A stretch of DNA of 64,000 bases from an uncultured Acidimicrobiales bacterium (GTDB taxonomy: Bacteria; Actinomycetota; Acidimicrobiia; Acidimicrobiales; SZUA-35). How positions within the stretch are numbered: position 1 is the stretch's first letter; each line of letters begins with the position of its first letter. A program made the position numbers and the translations under genes. The DNA is taken from assembly GCA_938029215.1 (NCBI GenBank), contig CALHFG010000022.1, forward strand, positions 1 through 64,000, read 5' to 3'. This document shows positions 26,329 through 35,514 of the stretch, one piece after another. The notes beneath the pieces are model-generated. The model was not told the DNA's origin, did not search any database, and worked only from the letters and a program-made list of their open reading frames with translations.

Positions 26329-27663
26329 CTAGCTGGCGTTGAAGTCGACGATCGCATTGCCGAACGGGTCGTTGTCGCCATTCATGGCCTTGGTCCACGC
26401 TCGGGCGACATAGTTGCCTGCCGGAAGGGCTCGTCCGCCGTTGCGGTAGTTCCAAACCGTTACTTGGTCGCCTCGATCCTTCACTTCCACACGGTTCAGG
26501 AAGAACTTGCTTTGCAACGCCCGGGTGGTCTCGTTCCAATAGCGATTGGTGTCGGCGTTTCGGATCACGAGATTGACGTGGCTCACGCCCTTGCCGGCGG
26601 TTGCCCAGCCCTCGATGAGGGGCGTCTTGCCCGTTCGTTGACCTGGCGTCGGTGAGGTGATGATGGTCGTGGGGCCAGCCTTGTTGACCGACGGTATGCC
26701 GCCGGCGGGAGGATTGGCGGGCGGCACGGGAGCGGGTGGAGGATTTCCGCCATCTTTGACGATGTCGACGCGATCCAGGATTACTCCATCGGCATCGATC
26801 ATTTCGATTGTCATCGCGGTGGGCGTGGCCTTACCGCGCAGCGCTCCATAGCGCAGCAGATGCAATGACTTGCGGTCCGGGTGGGTCCAAGGAGCGCCTC
26901 TATTGAGCCCCGCACCGCCAGTGCCGGTGATGATGTACGGGATGTTGCCGATCTTTAGGCGCTCATAGACGTGGTGGTGGCCCGAGAAGACTGCGTCGAT
27001 TCCCCACTGCTCGAAGGGCCAGCGGAACGCGTTGAACTGGCCGAAGCTTCCGTAACCGCCAAAGTGGTGAGTCACGATCTTCCACGGGGCATCCGAGGCT
27101 GCTGCTGCGGTTCGCAGCCATTGGGCCTGCTTAGAGTCAACCTTGTTACCGTCAGGCTCAAGGTAGTAATCGTCCAGAACGAACAGGTGAACGTTTCCTT
27201 TGCGGACGTCGTAGTACCGACCATTCCCGGGCAGTTTGAAATAGTCATTCCACGCCCCGAAGCAGCCGTTGATGTCGCATGCGAGCATCGGCGTGCCCGG
27301 GTGGCCCCAGTCGTGGTTGCCGAGCGCGGGAAAGAAGGTGCGATTGTCGATGAACTGCCCGTAGAAATTGCCGACCTTGGCCTGCAGGACCTCGGTGGTC
27401 TGTGCGTTGACACCCGTGTACACGTTGTCTCCGGTGGTGGCGACAAAATCAGGGTTCCAGCTGCGGATCAGATTGGCCACCCGACCCTCGGGTCCATTGT
27501 TCTTTCCGTAGTCACCCACGACACCGAAAACGGTCTGGGACTGTGCTCCCACCAGCTGGGGAGCTTGAGTGAGGAGCGTTGCGCCAGCAGCAAGGCCAGC
27601 AGCCCGCTGAAGGAAGACGCGCCGTGTGGAGCGTTCGGACGTGGTTGTGCTTGTTTGCTTCAT
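26329..27663 (-). CDS. Tat-exported purple acid phosphatase-like metallophosphoesterase
   Basis: The product is 444 residues when started at the ATG at 27663, which has GGTGGG just upstream. It begins with a twin-arginine signal (STRRVFLQRAAG, then LLTQAP). All five metal-ligand blocks of purple acid phosphatases are visible in order: GDYG, GDNVY, GNHD, VTHH and GHHH. It probably removes phosphate from extracellular esters. A Pro-rich linker (PPPAPVPPANPP) leads to a C-terminal Ig-like beta-domain of about 110 residues. The upstream in-frame ATG at 27714 adds residues that would disrupt the signal. The 171-base divergent gap to the next gene shows no clear Pho box. Confidence 0.88.
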   Translation of the reverse strand: MKQTSTTTSERSTRRVFLQRAAGLAAGATLLTQAPQLVGAQSQTVFGVVGDYGKNNGPEGRVANLIRSWNPDFVATTGDNVYTGVNAQTTEVLQAKVGNFYGQFIDNRTFFPALGNHDWGHPGTPMLACDINGCFGAWNDYFKLPGNGRYYDVRKGNVHLFVLDDYYLEPDGNKVDSKQAQWLRTAAAASDAPWKIVTHHFGGYGSFGQFNAFRWPFEQWGIDAVFSGHHHVYERLKIGNIPYIITGTGGAGLNRGAPWTHPDRKSLHLLRYGALRGKATPTAMTIEMIDADGVILDRVDIVKDGGNPPPAPVPPANPPAGGIPSVNKAGPTTIITSPTPGQRTGKTPLIEGWATAGKGVSHVNLVIRNADTNRYWNETTRALQSKFFLNRVEVKDRGDQVTVWNYRNGGRALPAGNYVARAWTKAMNGDNDPFGNAIVDFNAS

Positions 27664-27834
27664 GTTCCCACCGTTTGGTATGCATCGCCCGAAGGCACCG
27701 CACAGGGTAATCAAAGAATACGTTCAGTGACACTCTAAGGTTGGGGTTTGTTTGTGCGGCTACTTGCACGGGCGAGTCGTGTGGTTGTTGCCTTCTCGCC
27801 TACTGCTATCGATACAGCGGCCGATAGTGCAATC

Positions 27835-29565
27835 ATGGTGCGCGTGCGTCGGATGGTTCGAAGAAGCCTGATCATTGCTGTTCTCAGCATGTTGTTTGCG
27901 ACCGCTCTGGCAGCTCCTGATGCGCTGGCTGAACCCGACCCACCGGCAACGTTCCAGGCCGAGACCGATCAGCCGGTAGATCACCGCACCCGCGGCATGA
28001 GCGCATCGGCCCGCCTGTTCGGTGCCGACAGCGAAGAGCTTTTGGTCGGTCACGCCGATGTGCTTCGTTTGTATTGGGCGTTCTTTAACCGCGACCCCGA
28101 TAGCGATGGTGCCAACTATTGGATCGCTCAGTTCGACGAGGGAGCCACCCTCGACGACATCGCGTTCTCGTTCGCGGGCTCCGAGGAGTTCACCAACACC
28201 TACGGCGACACGGTCGATCGGCAGTTCGTCAAGATTGTCTACCGCAACGTCCTCGGGCGCTCTCCCGACACCGAGGGATTCAACTACTGGGTGGGTCTCC
28301 TGGCCGAGCCAGCGGTTTCACGGGTGGACGTTGTTCGATGGATTTCCGCTAGCTCAGAGTTCATCGGTGCACATCCCTATCGTCGGCCGTCGGTGGCGGA
28401 GGCCCTCGTCGGCTCCCCGGAAATGGCTGTCGCTGTCGACGTTCTGGAGTCCCTTGCCGCTCAGCGTCCAACCGCCGGCCTGCCCGCTGACCGCTCGGCC
28501 GAGTTGATGGCCGCCGTTGATCGGGTGCAAAAACGGTTCGGGCGGTTTAGCTCGGTGACTCCGCTGGAGGACTGTGAACGTTCCGATCGGACGGCCACGT
28601 GTGCGGTTGCGATGACAGAGGTCGACCTTGGTCAAGATCTCCTGGTTTCGGTTGTCGGGGGTCAAGTTGTGGCAATCGACGAAGCTCAAGACCGCCGTAT
28701 GTGGGCCGACGACGCGGTCCGGACCGCTGTCACCGGACGCAGCGTATTTGGGTCGCGAACATTGCCCAGTGCTGACCGCCAGTGGATCGAGGCCGGGACT
28801 CGCAGAATTTCGTCAGCTATCGGCACCGTGGGGCGGGTTCGTGTGAGCGCAGGTGAGTGCAACCTCAGCTCAATTCCGGGCAAGACCCCAGATGCGGAGG
28901 CCATCGACCGGGTTGGTTGTGCCTATCTGGCATCGGGCCCCACCTACCAGGTGGAGCTCGAAGCGGTTTCACACGATGGAGTATTCGCCGGGCTTCATGT
29001 GGTTGTGCCTCGTCGGTACACCGAAACGGGCTTTGGCCCGTATGCCACCGTCGGCTCGGGATCGAGCCAAGTGACCCTTCATCACCCGGCCAACCGGGTG
29101 GAACGGATCGGATTTCACGAGTCGGGCCACGACGGCTCCCAGCAACAGAACGCGCTGCCCACCGATGCGGTCGTGATGACGATGGAGACCCGCAACCGAG
29201 GAAACCAATCTCGCTCTGCGGCCGATATCGCCGTCCACCCGACAGACATCATTCGGGCACCGGTAACCGGAACGGTGTTGCGGGCCGGCACCTACACGCT
29301 GTACTGCCGTCATACGGACCACTTTCTGGTGATCGAGCCTGACAGTCGGCCTGGATATCAGGTGAAGGTGCTGCACTTCGAAGGTCTGTCGGTGGCCAAG
29401 GGCGACCGGGTGGTAGCGGGCAAGACCCAGGTGGGGACACACGTGCGCAAGCTGCCCTTCGAATCGCAGATCGACAAGTCCACCGCAGACCCCTCAAACG
29501 GACACATTCACATCGAGGTCGTTGACCCGAGCATTCCGGACCGTCCCTCCGGTGGCGGATGCTAG
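27835..29565 (+). CDS. Secreted DUF4214 protein with a degenerate M23 peptidase-like C-terminus
   Basis: This is about 576 residues from the ATG at 27835; an ATG at 27853 is equally possible because neither has a good ribosome site. A signal peptide (SLIIAVLSMLFATALAAPDALA) leads to two DUF4214-type helical repeats (LYWAFFNRDPDSDGANYW and YRNVLGRSPDTEGFNYW). A middle beta-rich part of about 250 residues is unrecognised. The C-terminus looks like a LytM/M23 domain: APVTGTV and the HxH pair in NGHIHIEV are present. The first zinc motif HxGxD is not intact; RSAAD occupies its expected place. The domain may therefore bind peptidoglycan without cutting it (inference). Confidence 0.78.
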   Translation: MVRVRRMVRRSLIIAVLSMLFATALAAPDALAEPDPPATFQAETDQPVDHRTRGMSASARLFGADSEELLVGHADVLRLYWAFFNRDPDSDGANYWIAQFDEGATLDDIAFSFAGSEEFTNTYGDTVDRQFVKIVYRNVLGRSPDTEGFNYWVGLLAEPAVSRVDVVRWISASSEFIGAHPYRRPSVAEALVGSPEMAVAVDVLESLAAQRPTAGLPADRSAELMAAVDRVQKRFGRFSSVTPLEDCERSDRTATCAVAMTEVDLGQDLLVSVVGGQVVAIDEAQDRRMWADDAVRTAVTGRSVFGSRTLPSADRQWIEAGTRRISSAIGTVGRVRVSAGECNLSSIPGKTPDAEAIDRVGCAYLASGPTYQVELEAVSHDGVFAGLHVVVPRRYTETGFGPYATVGSGSSQVTLHHPANRVERIGFHESGHDGSQQQNALPTDAVVMTMETRNRGNQSRSAADIAVHPTDIIRAPVTGTVLRAGTYTLYCRHTDHFLVIEPDSRPGYQVKVLHFEGLSVAKGDRVVAGKTQVGTHVRKLPFESQIDKSTADPSNGHIHIEVVDPSIPDRPSGGGC

Positions 29566-29590
29566 GACGCGGAATCGGCCGAAGGGGTCG

Positions 29591-31411
29591 ATGTCGCCGC
29601 TATCATGGTCGATTCTCGTGAACCCTCTCGATTCAGCTTCGTATCCATCAGAGCAGTCCTCGGCGGACAAAATAACAGTGGCAGAGACCCTCGAAGGGCC
29701 CTTTCTCTACCGGTGGCAGGTCGACGCGCTCTCTAGCTGGCTGCGTTGCGGACGCCAAGGAGTCATCGAAGCCGTTACCGGATCGGGCAAAACCAATGTC
29801 GCGATCGCAGCGGCCGAGGATGCCATCCGGCGGGGCCTGTTCGTCCTTGTGGTCGTGCCCAGCCGGGTACTCATGGAGCAATGGAGCGAGCGCCTCGGTG
29901 CGGCGATGCCCGAGCTCACCATCGGACGGCTTGGTGACAGTGGTACCGACCGACCGCCCGACTGTGACATCTTGGTCACCACTCGGCACAGCGGGGCGAG
30001 CCGTCGGCCGGTGCCGCCCGATGGGAAACAGGGTCTGCTGATCGCAGACGAGTGTCACGGTTTCGGTGGCAAGGTACTCCGCAAGAGCCTGATGAAGGAA
30101 TACACCGAGCGCCTCGGGCTTACGGCCACGCTGCAGCGGTCAGACGACGCCGTCGACACGCTTCTTCTTCCCTACTTCGGCGGTATCTGCTACCGCTACG
30201 GATTTGGTGAAGCTATCGCTGACGGCGTGTGTGCCCAGCCCCGGGTGGCATTTGTTGCCGTGCCCCTCACCGACTCTGAGCGAGCCGACTACATCGCCAC
30301 CGAACAGACCCTGGTCGACTCGCGCCGAGTCCTGCGGGGTATCAAGGACATGCCGCAACAGCCCTTCGGTGCGTTCCTCGCTGCCGTTCAGTACCTGGCG
30401 GCGAACGACGGTGGCCCGCATGGAAAGGCTGCACACGATTACCTCGACGCGTTCGGCAACCGGCGCGAGATCGTGGCCAATAGCCAAGCCAAGTACGAAG
30501 CACTCGGGATCTTCGCAGATCCCATCAACGACAGCGATGGCTCGCTGCTGTTCACCGAGACGGTTCGAGCCGCTAACCATGCGATCAATCGGCTCGATCC
30601 CCACACAACGATTGAAATCATCACGGGCGAGACGCCCCGTCGTGAACGAGAGCAAATCCTCAGCGACTTCCGTGAGCAACGGCTTCGAGCCGTAGCGGCG
30701 CCCAAGGTGCTCGACGAAGGTGTTGATGTTCCCGACGCAAACCTTGGCATTGTGGTGAGCGCAAGTCGCACTCGCCGTCAGATGATCCAGCGAATGGGTC
30801 GAATCCTCCGCCGCAAGAAGGAGGGGTCCGGCGCTCGCTTCGTGATCATCTTTGCCAGCGACACCATGGAAGATCCGACCGCGGGCGCAGATGCCGACGG
30901 CTTCGTGGGTGAGATTCAGGAAATCGCCGAAGACGCTCGGGTGTTCTCTCCCGATACCTATCCCGACATCGCTCCGTTCCTCGACTTCTCTGGGCCCGAG
31001 AAGGTCAATGAGCCAAACCGAATCGGACCGCTGTCACCAACGCAGGACCTTCTCGAGGCGTTTCAGTTGGCGGACCCGGGCGAGCGGTACGCACTGGCAC
31101 ACTTCGTGCCGTGGAACGAGGACTACACCGAGAGCTTCGCCGAGCTTATTCCTGCCGACGAGACCTTCGCCGCCCTTCCCGAGGAGCGCCGTCCGTATCG
31201 TGAACTCGATCTCACGAACCTGCCTGAGGTTCTCCAGCCCAAGAAACGCAAAAAGGAAAAGAAGCTCTCCACTGGCGAAGCACCACTTCGAATGGTGCAG
31301 ACTTCGGACGGATTTGCCTTGCAGTGCCTTGGTTGCGGAACGCTCTCAGAGAGCACCCCGTTCAAATTCAAGGTGATGGAGCAGACCGTGCAGTGTGATT
31401 GCCAGGGTTGA
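29591..31411 (+). CDS. SSL2/XPB-like superfamily 2 DNA helicase
   Basis: This protein of about 606 residues carries the SF2 helicase core: Walker A VTGSGKT (near 62-68), a DECH box (153-156), motif III LTATL, and motifs V-VI in LDEGVDVPDANLG and QMIQRMGRILRRK. The overall type is closest to XPB/RAD25-like bacterial helicases. The C-terminus has CLGCG and CDCQG, four cysteines able to form a small zinc ribbon. The ATG at 29591 has AGGGG three bases upstream; a GTG at 29618 is an alternative. It follows the preceding gene by 25 bases. Its job, repair or transcription-coupled, is not shown by context. Confidence 0.85.
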   Translation: MSPLSWSILVNPLDSASYPSEQSSADKITVAETLEGPFLYRWQVDALSSWLRCGRQGVIEAVTGSGKTNVAIAAAEDAIRRGLFVLVVVPSRVLMEQWSERLGAAMPELTIGRLGDSGTDRPPDCDILVTTRHSGASRRPVPPDGKQGLLIADECHGFGGKVLRKSLMKEYTERLGLTATLQRSDDAVDTLLLPYFGGICYRYGFGEAIADGVCAQPRVAFVAVPLTDSERADYIATEQTLVDSRRVLRGIKDMPQQPFGAFLAAVQYLAANDGGPHGKAAHDYLDAFGNRREIVANSQAKYEALGIFADPINDSDGSLLFTETVRAANHAINRLDPHTTIEIITGETPRREREQILSDFREQRLRAVAAPKVLDEGVDVPDANLGIVVSASRTRRQMIQRMGRILRRKKEGSGARFVIIFASDTMEDPTAGADADGFVGEIQEIAEDARVFSPDTYPDIAPFLDFSGPEKVNEPNRIGPLSPTQDLLEAFQLADPGERYALAHFVPWNEDYTESFAELIPADETFAALPEERRPYRELDLTNLPEVLQPKKRKKEKKLSTGEAPLRMVQTSDGFALQCLGCGTLSESTPFKFKVMEQTVQCDCQG

Positions 31412-31430
31412 CGGACCTGTCTGGGGCGTG

Positions 31431-31886
31431 TCAGATGAGGCTGAGCGAGTAGGTCACGTTGGCGATCGCCTCTGGCCTCGTCATGTTCGGCTCAGTTCCC
31501 GCTTCGGCGCTCGCCATGGTCACCCGGCACACTGCGAGTGACCGACCCAGTTTCACCAGATCACAGTCAACTACCACGGTCGGACCGACGGGACGTCGCA
31601 GAAACTCGATCGAAAGGCTGGTGGTGACGGCCAACGCCGCATCGCCAAGATGAGCCAGAATGATCGAGTAGGAAGCTGTGTCTGCGAGATGCATGAGCGT
31701 CGGGCCGCTCACCGTTCCGCCCGGGCGTAGGTCCTCCTCTTTCACCGGGTGTCGGAGCCGGCAGAACGACGGCTCTAACCGCTCGAGGCGTTCGGGGGAG
31801 AATCGGTCGGCCGCATCGGGCCAAACCGAGAGCATGAACGCGTGAAGGTCGCGAGCGTTGAACACCAGTTCATCAGGTCCAGCCAT
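31431..31886 (-). CDS. PaaI-type hotdog-fold thioesterase
   Basis: This 151-residue protein has the 4HBT/PaaI pattern: RPGGTVSGPTLMHLADTASY, then TTSLSIEFLRRP and a final beta strand CRVTMASAEAG. Such enzymes hydrolyse acyl- or aryl-CoA thioesters in the cytoplasm. The substrate is unknown. It is monocistronic, convergent with the helicase (19-base gap) and divergent from pyruvate kinase. Confidence 0.85.
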   Translation of the reverse strand: MAGPDELVFNARDLHAFMLSVWPDAADRFSPERLERLEPSFCRLRHPVKEEDLRPGGTVSGPTLMHLADTASYSIILAHLGDAALAVTTSLSIEFLRRPVGPTVVVDCDLVKLGRSLAVCRVTMASAEAGTEPNMTRPEAIANVTYSLSLI

Positions 31887-31941
31887 CGACGCACACTAGT
31901 CCGATGCTCTGCCTGGGCGGAAAGAGCGTTATGACAGCCTT

Positions 31942-31961
31942 GTTACCTACCCGAAGGTAAC
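31942..31961. promoter_or_regulatory. Palindrome in the thioesterase/pyk divergent promoter region
   Basis: A perfect 7-bp inverted repeat, GTTACCT and AGGTAAC, is separated by six bases. It lies about 50-70 bases upstream of the pyk start in a 123-base divergent gap. Symmetry and position suggest a dimeric repressor site. No regulator is identified. Confidence 0.45.
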
Positions 31962-31963
31962 CA

Positions 31964-31978
31964 ACGCGAATGTCGCGT
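31964..31978. promoter_or_regulatory. Second short palindrome upstream of pyk
   Basis: ACGCGA and TCGCGT flank a three-base spacer, ending 31 bases before the pyk start. It may be an operator half or a leader hairpin. Confidence 0.35.
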
Positions 31979-32009
31979 GTTCGACTGGATCCCGCCTAGC
32001 GTTTCTTGC

Positions 32010-33437
32010 ATGAATCGCCGAACAAAGATCATTGCGTCCATCGGACCTGCCTCCGACGACGAGGCAACGCTGAAGGACATGATTGAGGCGGGCATGGACG
32101 TTGCCCGAATCAACCTCTCGCACGGCACGCTCGAAGACGGCCTTGAGCGGTACCGCCGTATTCGCACCGTGGCCGAGACCAGCGGCAAGAACGTTGCGAT
32201 CATGGCCGACCTGCCCGGCCCCAAGGTTCGGCTCGGACTCTTTGAAGAGAAGCGGCATTTGGGCACCGGCGAGGAGGTGTACCTCACCCCTGGCACGGGT
32301 CCGTCGGTGAAGGACACCCTGACCGTCGACTACCCATCGTTGCTGCAAGACATCCATCTGGGCGACAAGCTCATCGTCGGTGACGGATCGGTCATTTTCC
32401 GGATCACCGGATCCAAAGGCGACCGTCTCGTTGCGAATGTGGAATACGGCGGCAGTGTCATGGGGAAGCCCGGCCTGCATATTCCGTCGGAACGGCTGAA
32501 GATCGCCACCCCAACAAACGAAGATCTTCGCCTTCTCGACGCGTTCGTTACCGCCGGCATCGACATGGTCGCACTCAGTTTTGTGCGCTCGGCTCACGAT
32601 GTTCGCCGAGTTGGCACCGAACCAGCACCCCGGGGACCGTTGATCGTGGCAAAGATCGAAACCAAGGCCGCAGTCGAGAACCTTGACGGGATCATCCTGG
32701 CCTCCGGAGCTGTCATGGTGGCCCGAGGCGACCTCGGGGCAGAGTGTTCGCTGCACGAACTGCCGCATCTTCAGAAAGACATTATCGCCCGATGCATTGC
32801 GCTGGGCCGCCCCGCAATCACTGCTACCCAGATGCTTGAATCGATGATCTCGGCTCCGGCACCCACCAGGGCCGAAGCATCCGATGTTGCCAATGCAGTC
32901 TTTGACGGAACTTCTGCGGTGATGCTGTCGGCGGAGACCGCCGTCGGTCAAGACCCCGCGAACGTCATTGCCACCATGGCCCAGATCGCCCAGCGGGCAG
33001 ACGAGGAGTTCGACTACGAAGGTTGGGCTCACCAGATCAAACGCGACCGCCTGATCGAGCCGCAGTCGGTCGACTCCGCAGTCACCGATGTGATGACGAT
33101 GGCCACCTGGCGCGCCGCCATGGAGATGGGGGTCAAGACAATCATCTGCATCTCCCGCAGCGGGTTTACCGTCCGCGCCATCGCTCGGTTCCGCCCCAAG
33201 GCCCAGATCCTCGGTTTCAGTCCGGAGGAGCGCACCGTAAAGCAACTGGCGATGAGCTGGGGGGCAACCCCCATCAAGATCGACCGGATCGAGAGCAACG
33301 ACGAGTCCGTTGCCAACGTGCTGGCCATCGCAAAGGACCAGGGACACGTTCGATCCGGTGACGTCGTCGCAGTCTTGGGCGGGTCCAGCGCCACGATTGG
33401 CGCAACAGACACACTCCGTATGGTGCGCTGTCCATAA
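32010..33437 (+). CDS. pyk: Pyruvate kinase
   Basis: Pyruvate kinase makes pyruvate and ATP from phosphoenolpyruvate and ADP. The 475 residues from the ATG at 32010 begin MNRRTKIIASIGPAS, the conserved family start. The upstream GTG at 31977 falls in the promoter region. The family signature with the catalytic lysine is IVAKIETKAAVENLD, and MVARGDLGAE supplies metal ligands. Domain order is normal: barrel, inserted B domain, C-terminal regulatory domain. It is preceded by two palindromes and followed by a short hairpin. Confidence 0.97.
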   Translation: MNRRTKIIASIGPASDDEATLKDMIEAGMDVARINLSHGTLEDGLERYRRIRTVAETSGKNVAIMADLPGPKVRLGLFEEKRHLGTGEEVYLTPGTGPSVKDTLTVDYPSLLQDIHLGDKLIVGDGSVIFRITGSKGDRLVANVEYGGSVMGKPGLHIPSERLKIATPTNEDLRLLDAFVTAGIDMVALSFVRSAHDVRRVGTEPAPRGPLIVAKIETKAAVENLDGIILASGAVMVARGDLGAECSLHELPHLQKDIIARCIALGRPAITATQMLESMISAPAPTRAEASDVANAVFDGTSAVMLSAETAVGQDPANVIATMAQIAQRADEEFDYEGWAHQIKRDRLIEPQSVDSAVTDVMTMATWRAAMEMGVKTIICISRSGFTVRAIARFRPKAQILGFSPEERTVKQLAMSWGATPIKIDRIESNDESVANVLAIAKDQGHVRSGDVVAVLGGSSATIGATDTLRMVRCP

Positions 33438-33460
33438 GTCACCATTTGCGGTGTGCCGCC

Positions 33461-33481
33461 CGACCCGTAACCATCGGGTCG
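33461..33481 (+). terminator. Weak hairpin after pyk
   Basis: CGACCCG and CGGGTCG form a perfect 7-bp stem around a seven-base loop, 23 bases after the pyk stop. There is no T tract and the next gene starts 20 bases later, so termination is probably partial. Confidence 0.45.
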
Positions 33482-33500
33482 AGAAGTAAGATCGTGGGTG

Positions 33501-34445
33501 ATGGCACCCATATCGAAGCGGTTCAGTTCTGGGTTCGGTCGTCGCGGGCTTTTGCGAGATCGTCTTGCTGAGGCGCGTAGCCGCTACAAGGGCGACGACG
33601 ACAAGGTTGCCTGGATTCTGAGTGGAGGTGGGGTTCTCGGTTCGGTTCAGGTGGGAATGATTCGGGCGCTCCACGAGGCCGATATTCGGCCCGACATCAT
33701 TACCGGCTGTTCGGTCGGCGGGATCAATGGAGCTGCGTACGCCGCCGACCCAACATCGGCCGGAGTCGATCGTCTGGTTCGGCTTTGGAGCAACCTGGCC
33801 GACGGAAACCCCGAGCTGATGCCGAAGAGTTTGCTGCCACTCATGGCCCAGATGGCGATGAAGAAGGAGAGCATTCACGACCCGCAACTGCTCGAAGACC
33901 TGTTGCGTGAAGAGCTCCCGGCCCGCACGTTCTCTGAACTGTTGGTGCCGTTCGCCTGTGTGGCCACCGATGCTCATCAGGCCTCGGCGCACTGGTTCGA
34001 GACCGGTCCGCTCATCCCGGCACTGATGGCATCAGCAGCCTTGCCAGCGGTCTACCCACCGGTGGCCGTAGATGGCAAACTGCTGTACGACGGCGGCGTC
34101 GTGAACGAGCTTCCGCTGGATTGGGCGGTGGCTAACGGAGCACGGACCCTCTACATTCTGCAGGTTGGCCATCTCGACCCTCGGCCGCTGCAGCCGGAAA
34201 AGCCCTTTGACTCGTTGATGCATGCGTACTGGACCGCTCGGGTGCAACGGGTCGAGGAAGATCTCGCGGAGATATCCGATGGATGCGAGATCATCCGTTT
34301 GCCGGCAGGCGGCTCGCCTCGTGTTCGGTTTGACGACTACAGCCAGGGTCGAGAGCTGATGAGCGCTGCGTATGAAGCGACCCGAACCTTCCTGCAGACC
34401 GGGCAGGCCGAGGACCCCTCGGTCGGACCTACGTCGAGCTTCTAG
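33501..34445 (+). CDS. Patatin-like phospholipase (RssA/NTE type)
   Basis: This 314-residue protein has the Ser-Asp dyad of patatin lipases. The oxyanion loop is SGGGVLGSVQVG, the nucleophile serine is in GCSVGG, and the aspartate is in YDGGVVNELP. It is predicted to hydrolyse membrane lipids or acyl esters in the cytoplasm. ATG at 33501 and GTG at 33498 are both possible starts. No accessory domain is present. Confidence 0.9.
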   Translation: MAPISKRFSSGFGRRGLLRDRLAEARSRYKGDDDKVAWILSGGGVLGSVQVGMIRALHEADIRPDIITGCSVGGINGAAYAADPTSAGVDRLVRLWSNLADGNPELMPKSLLPLMAQMAMKKESIHDPQLLEDLLREELPARTFSELLVPFACVATDAHQASAHWFETGPLIPALMASAALPAVYPPVAVDGKLLYDGGVVNELPLDWAVANGARTLYILQVGHLDPRPLQPEKPFDSLMHAYWTARVQRVEEDLAEISDGCEIIRLPAGGSPRVRFDDYSQGRELMSAAYEATRTFLQTGQAEDPSVGPTSSF

Positions 34446-34482
34446 GGAACGCCACGTCCGGTCCGCCGGTACGATCGGCCCT

Positions 34483-34923
34483 GTGACAAATCTCAACTTG
34501 GGGACCAGCGGTCCACCCGAAACTGTTCTGCCTCAGGTGATCGTCGAGATCACCTCGCGGCTCGATGAGGCACTCGCTCTCGCCGACGTCGACGAGCGGC
34601 GAGAAGCGATTTCTTCCATCGTGGCCGATCATCCCCGTTACCTCGATGGATGGGCTCGTCTCGGAGAGCTGGGTCGACACCCCATTGAGCGATACGCAGC
34701 GTTCCGGGTCGGCTATCACCGCGGTCTCGACACCCTACGCCAGAACGGATGGCGCGGTTCCGGCTATGTGCGCTGGGAACATCGGACCAACCAAGGATTC
34801 CTCCGGGCTCTCCACGGGTTGCACACCGCGGCGATCGAAATCGGTGAGGCCGACGAGGCGGAACGCACCGCGGTGTTCTTACGCCAACTGGATCCGGCAT
34901 GGCCCCCGTCCGAGCTGGGCTGA
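34483..34923 (+). CDS. DUF3151-type actinobacterial protein
   Basis: This 146-residue protein is all-helical in appearance and TPR-like: LDGWARLGELGRHPIERYAAFRVGYHRGLDTLRQNGW, then GYVRWEHRTNQGFLRALHG. I recognise these as the hallmark of the actinobacterial DUF3151 family; its function is not known. The GTG at 34483 is taken as the start because the upstream part of the frame overlaps the patatin gene and is low-complexity Arg/Pro. It overlaps the mobA start by 25 bases. Confidence 0.75.
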   Translation: MTNLNLGTSGPPETVLPQVIVEITSRLDEALALADVDERREAISSIVADHPRYLDGWARLGELGRHPIERYAAFRVGYHRGLDTLRQNGWRGSGYVRWEHRTNQGFLRALHGLHTAAIEIGEADEAERTAVFLRQLDPAWPPSELG

Positions 34924-35504
34924 GCCGTCGACCACCGGTAGCCGGGGCGGTCCTCGCTGGGGGAGCGTCGCGCCGTTTTGGCAGCGATAAGGCACGTGCA
35001 GAAACCCCGTGGGGACCGTTGGCTGGGGTAGCGATCGCCGCCCTTCGTGAAGCTGGCCTGGACCCGGTGGTGCTGTTGGGTGGGTCGGGGGAGCTCTCGG
35101 CTCAGCTTGCTGTTCCTGTGGTTCCTGACCGTCTGCCGGGAGAGGGGCCCCTGGCGGCACTTAGTACCGCTCTGTCGTGGGCATCCGGGGTCAGCCGAGT
35201 CCTGGTGATTCCGTGTGACATGCCTGGGATCACCGCTGGAGTCCTTCGCTCCCTACTCGTTGCAGGAGATAACGCCACCGCGTCGGTCGCCTCGTTGGAT
35301 GGCCAACCGCATCCGATCATCGGCTGTTGGCCAACATCACGCGCCGGTGCCGTTCTGGCGCTCGTGCGGTCGGGTGAACGGCGAATGAATGCGGCGCTAG
35401 AGACCGGCCCGTTTGTCCTTGTCGACGTGCCATCGAAGCTCGTGGCCGATGCCGATGACCCCGCGGAACTGGAACGTCTGCTCAATCCGGACGGTCCGGC
35501 CTAG
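34899..35504 (+). CDS. mobA: Molybdenum cofactor guanylyltransferase (MobA-like)
   Basis: This 201-residue nucleotidyltransferase has the signature LAGGASRRFGSDKA (19-32) and the metal-binding CDMPG. MobA joins GMP to molybdopterin for DMSO-reductase-type enzymes. The motif fits MobA and not MocA, the cytidylyl form that serves xanthine-dehydrogenase-type enzymes. It therefore may not serve the molybdenum hydroxylase at 17553-19814. It sits in a tight plus-strand run between DUF3151 and RNase D. Confidence 0.85.
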   Translation: MAPVRAGLSRRPPVAGAVLAGGASRRFGSDKARAETPWGPLAGVAIAALREAGLDPVVLLGGSGELSAQLAVPVVPDRLPGEGPLAALSTALSWASGVSRVLVIPCDMPGITAGVLRSLLVAGDNATASVASLDGQPHPIIGCWPTSRAGAVLALVRSGERRMNAALETGPFVLVDVPSKLVADADDPAELERLLNPDGPA

Positions 35505-35514
35505 AATAGGGATC

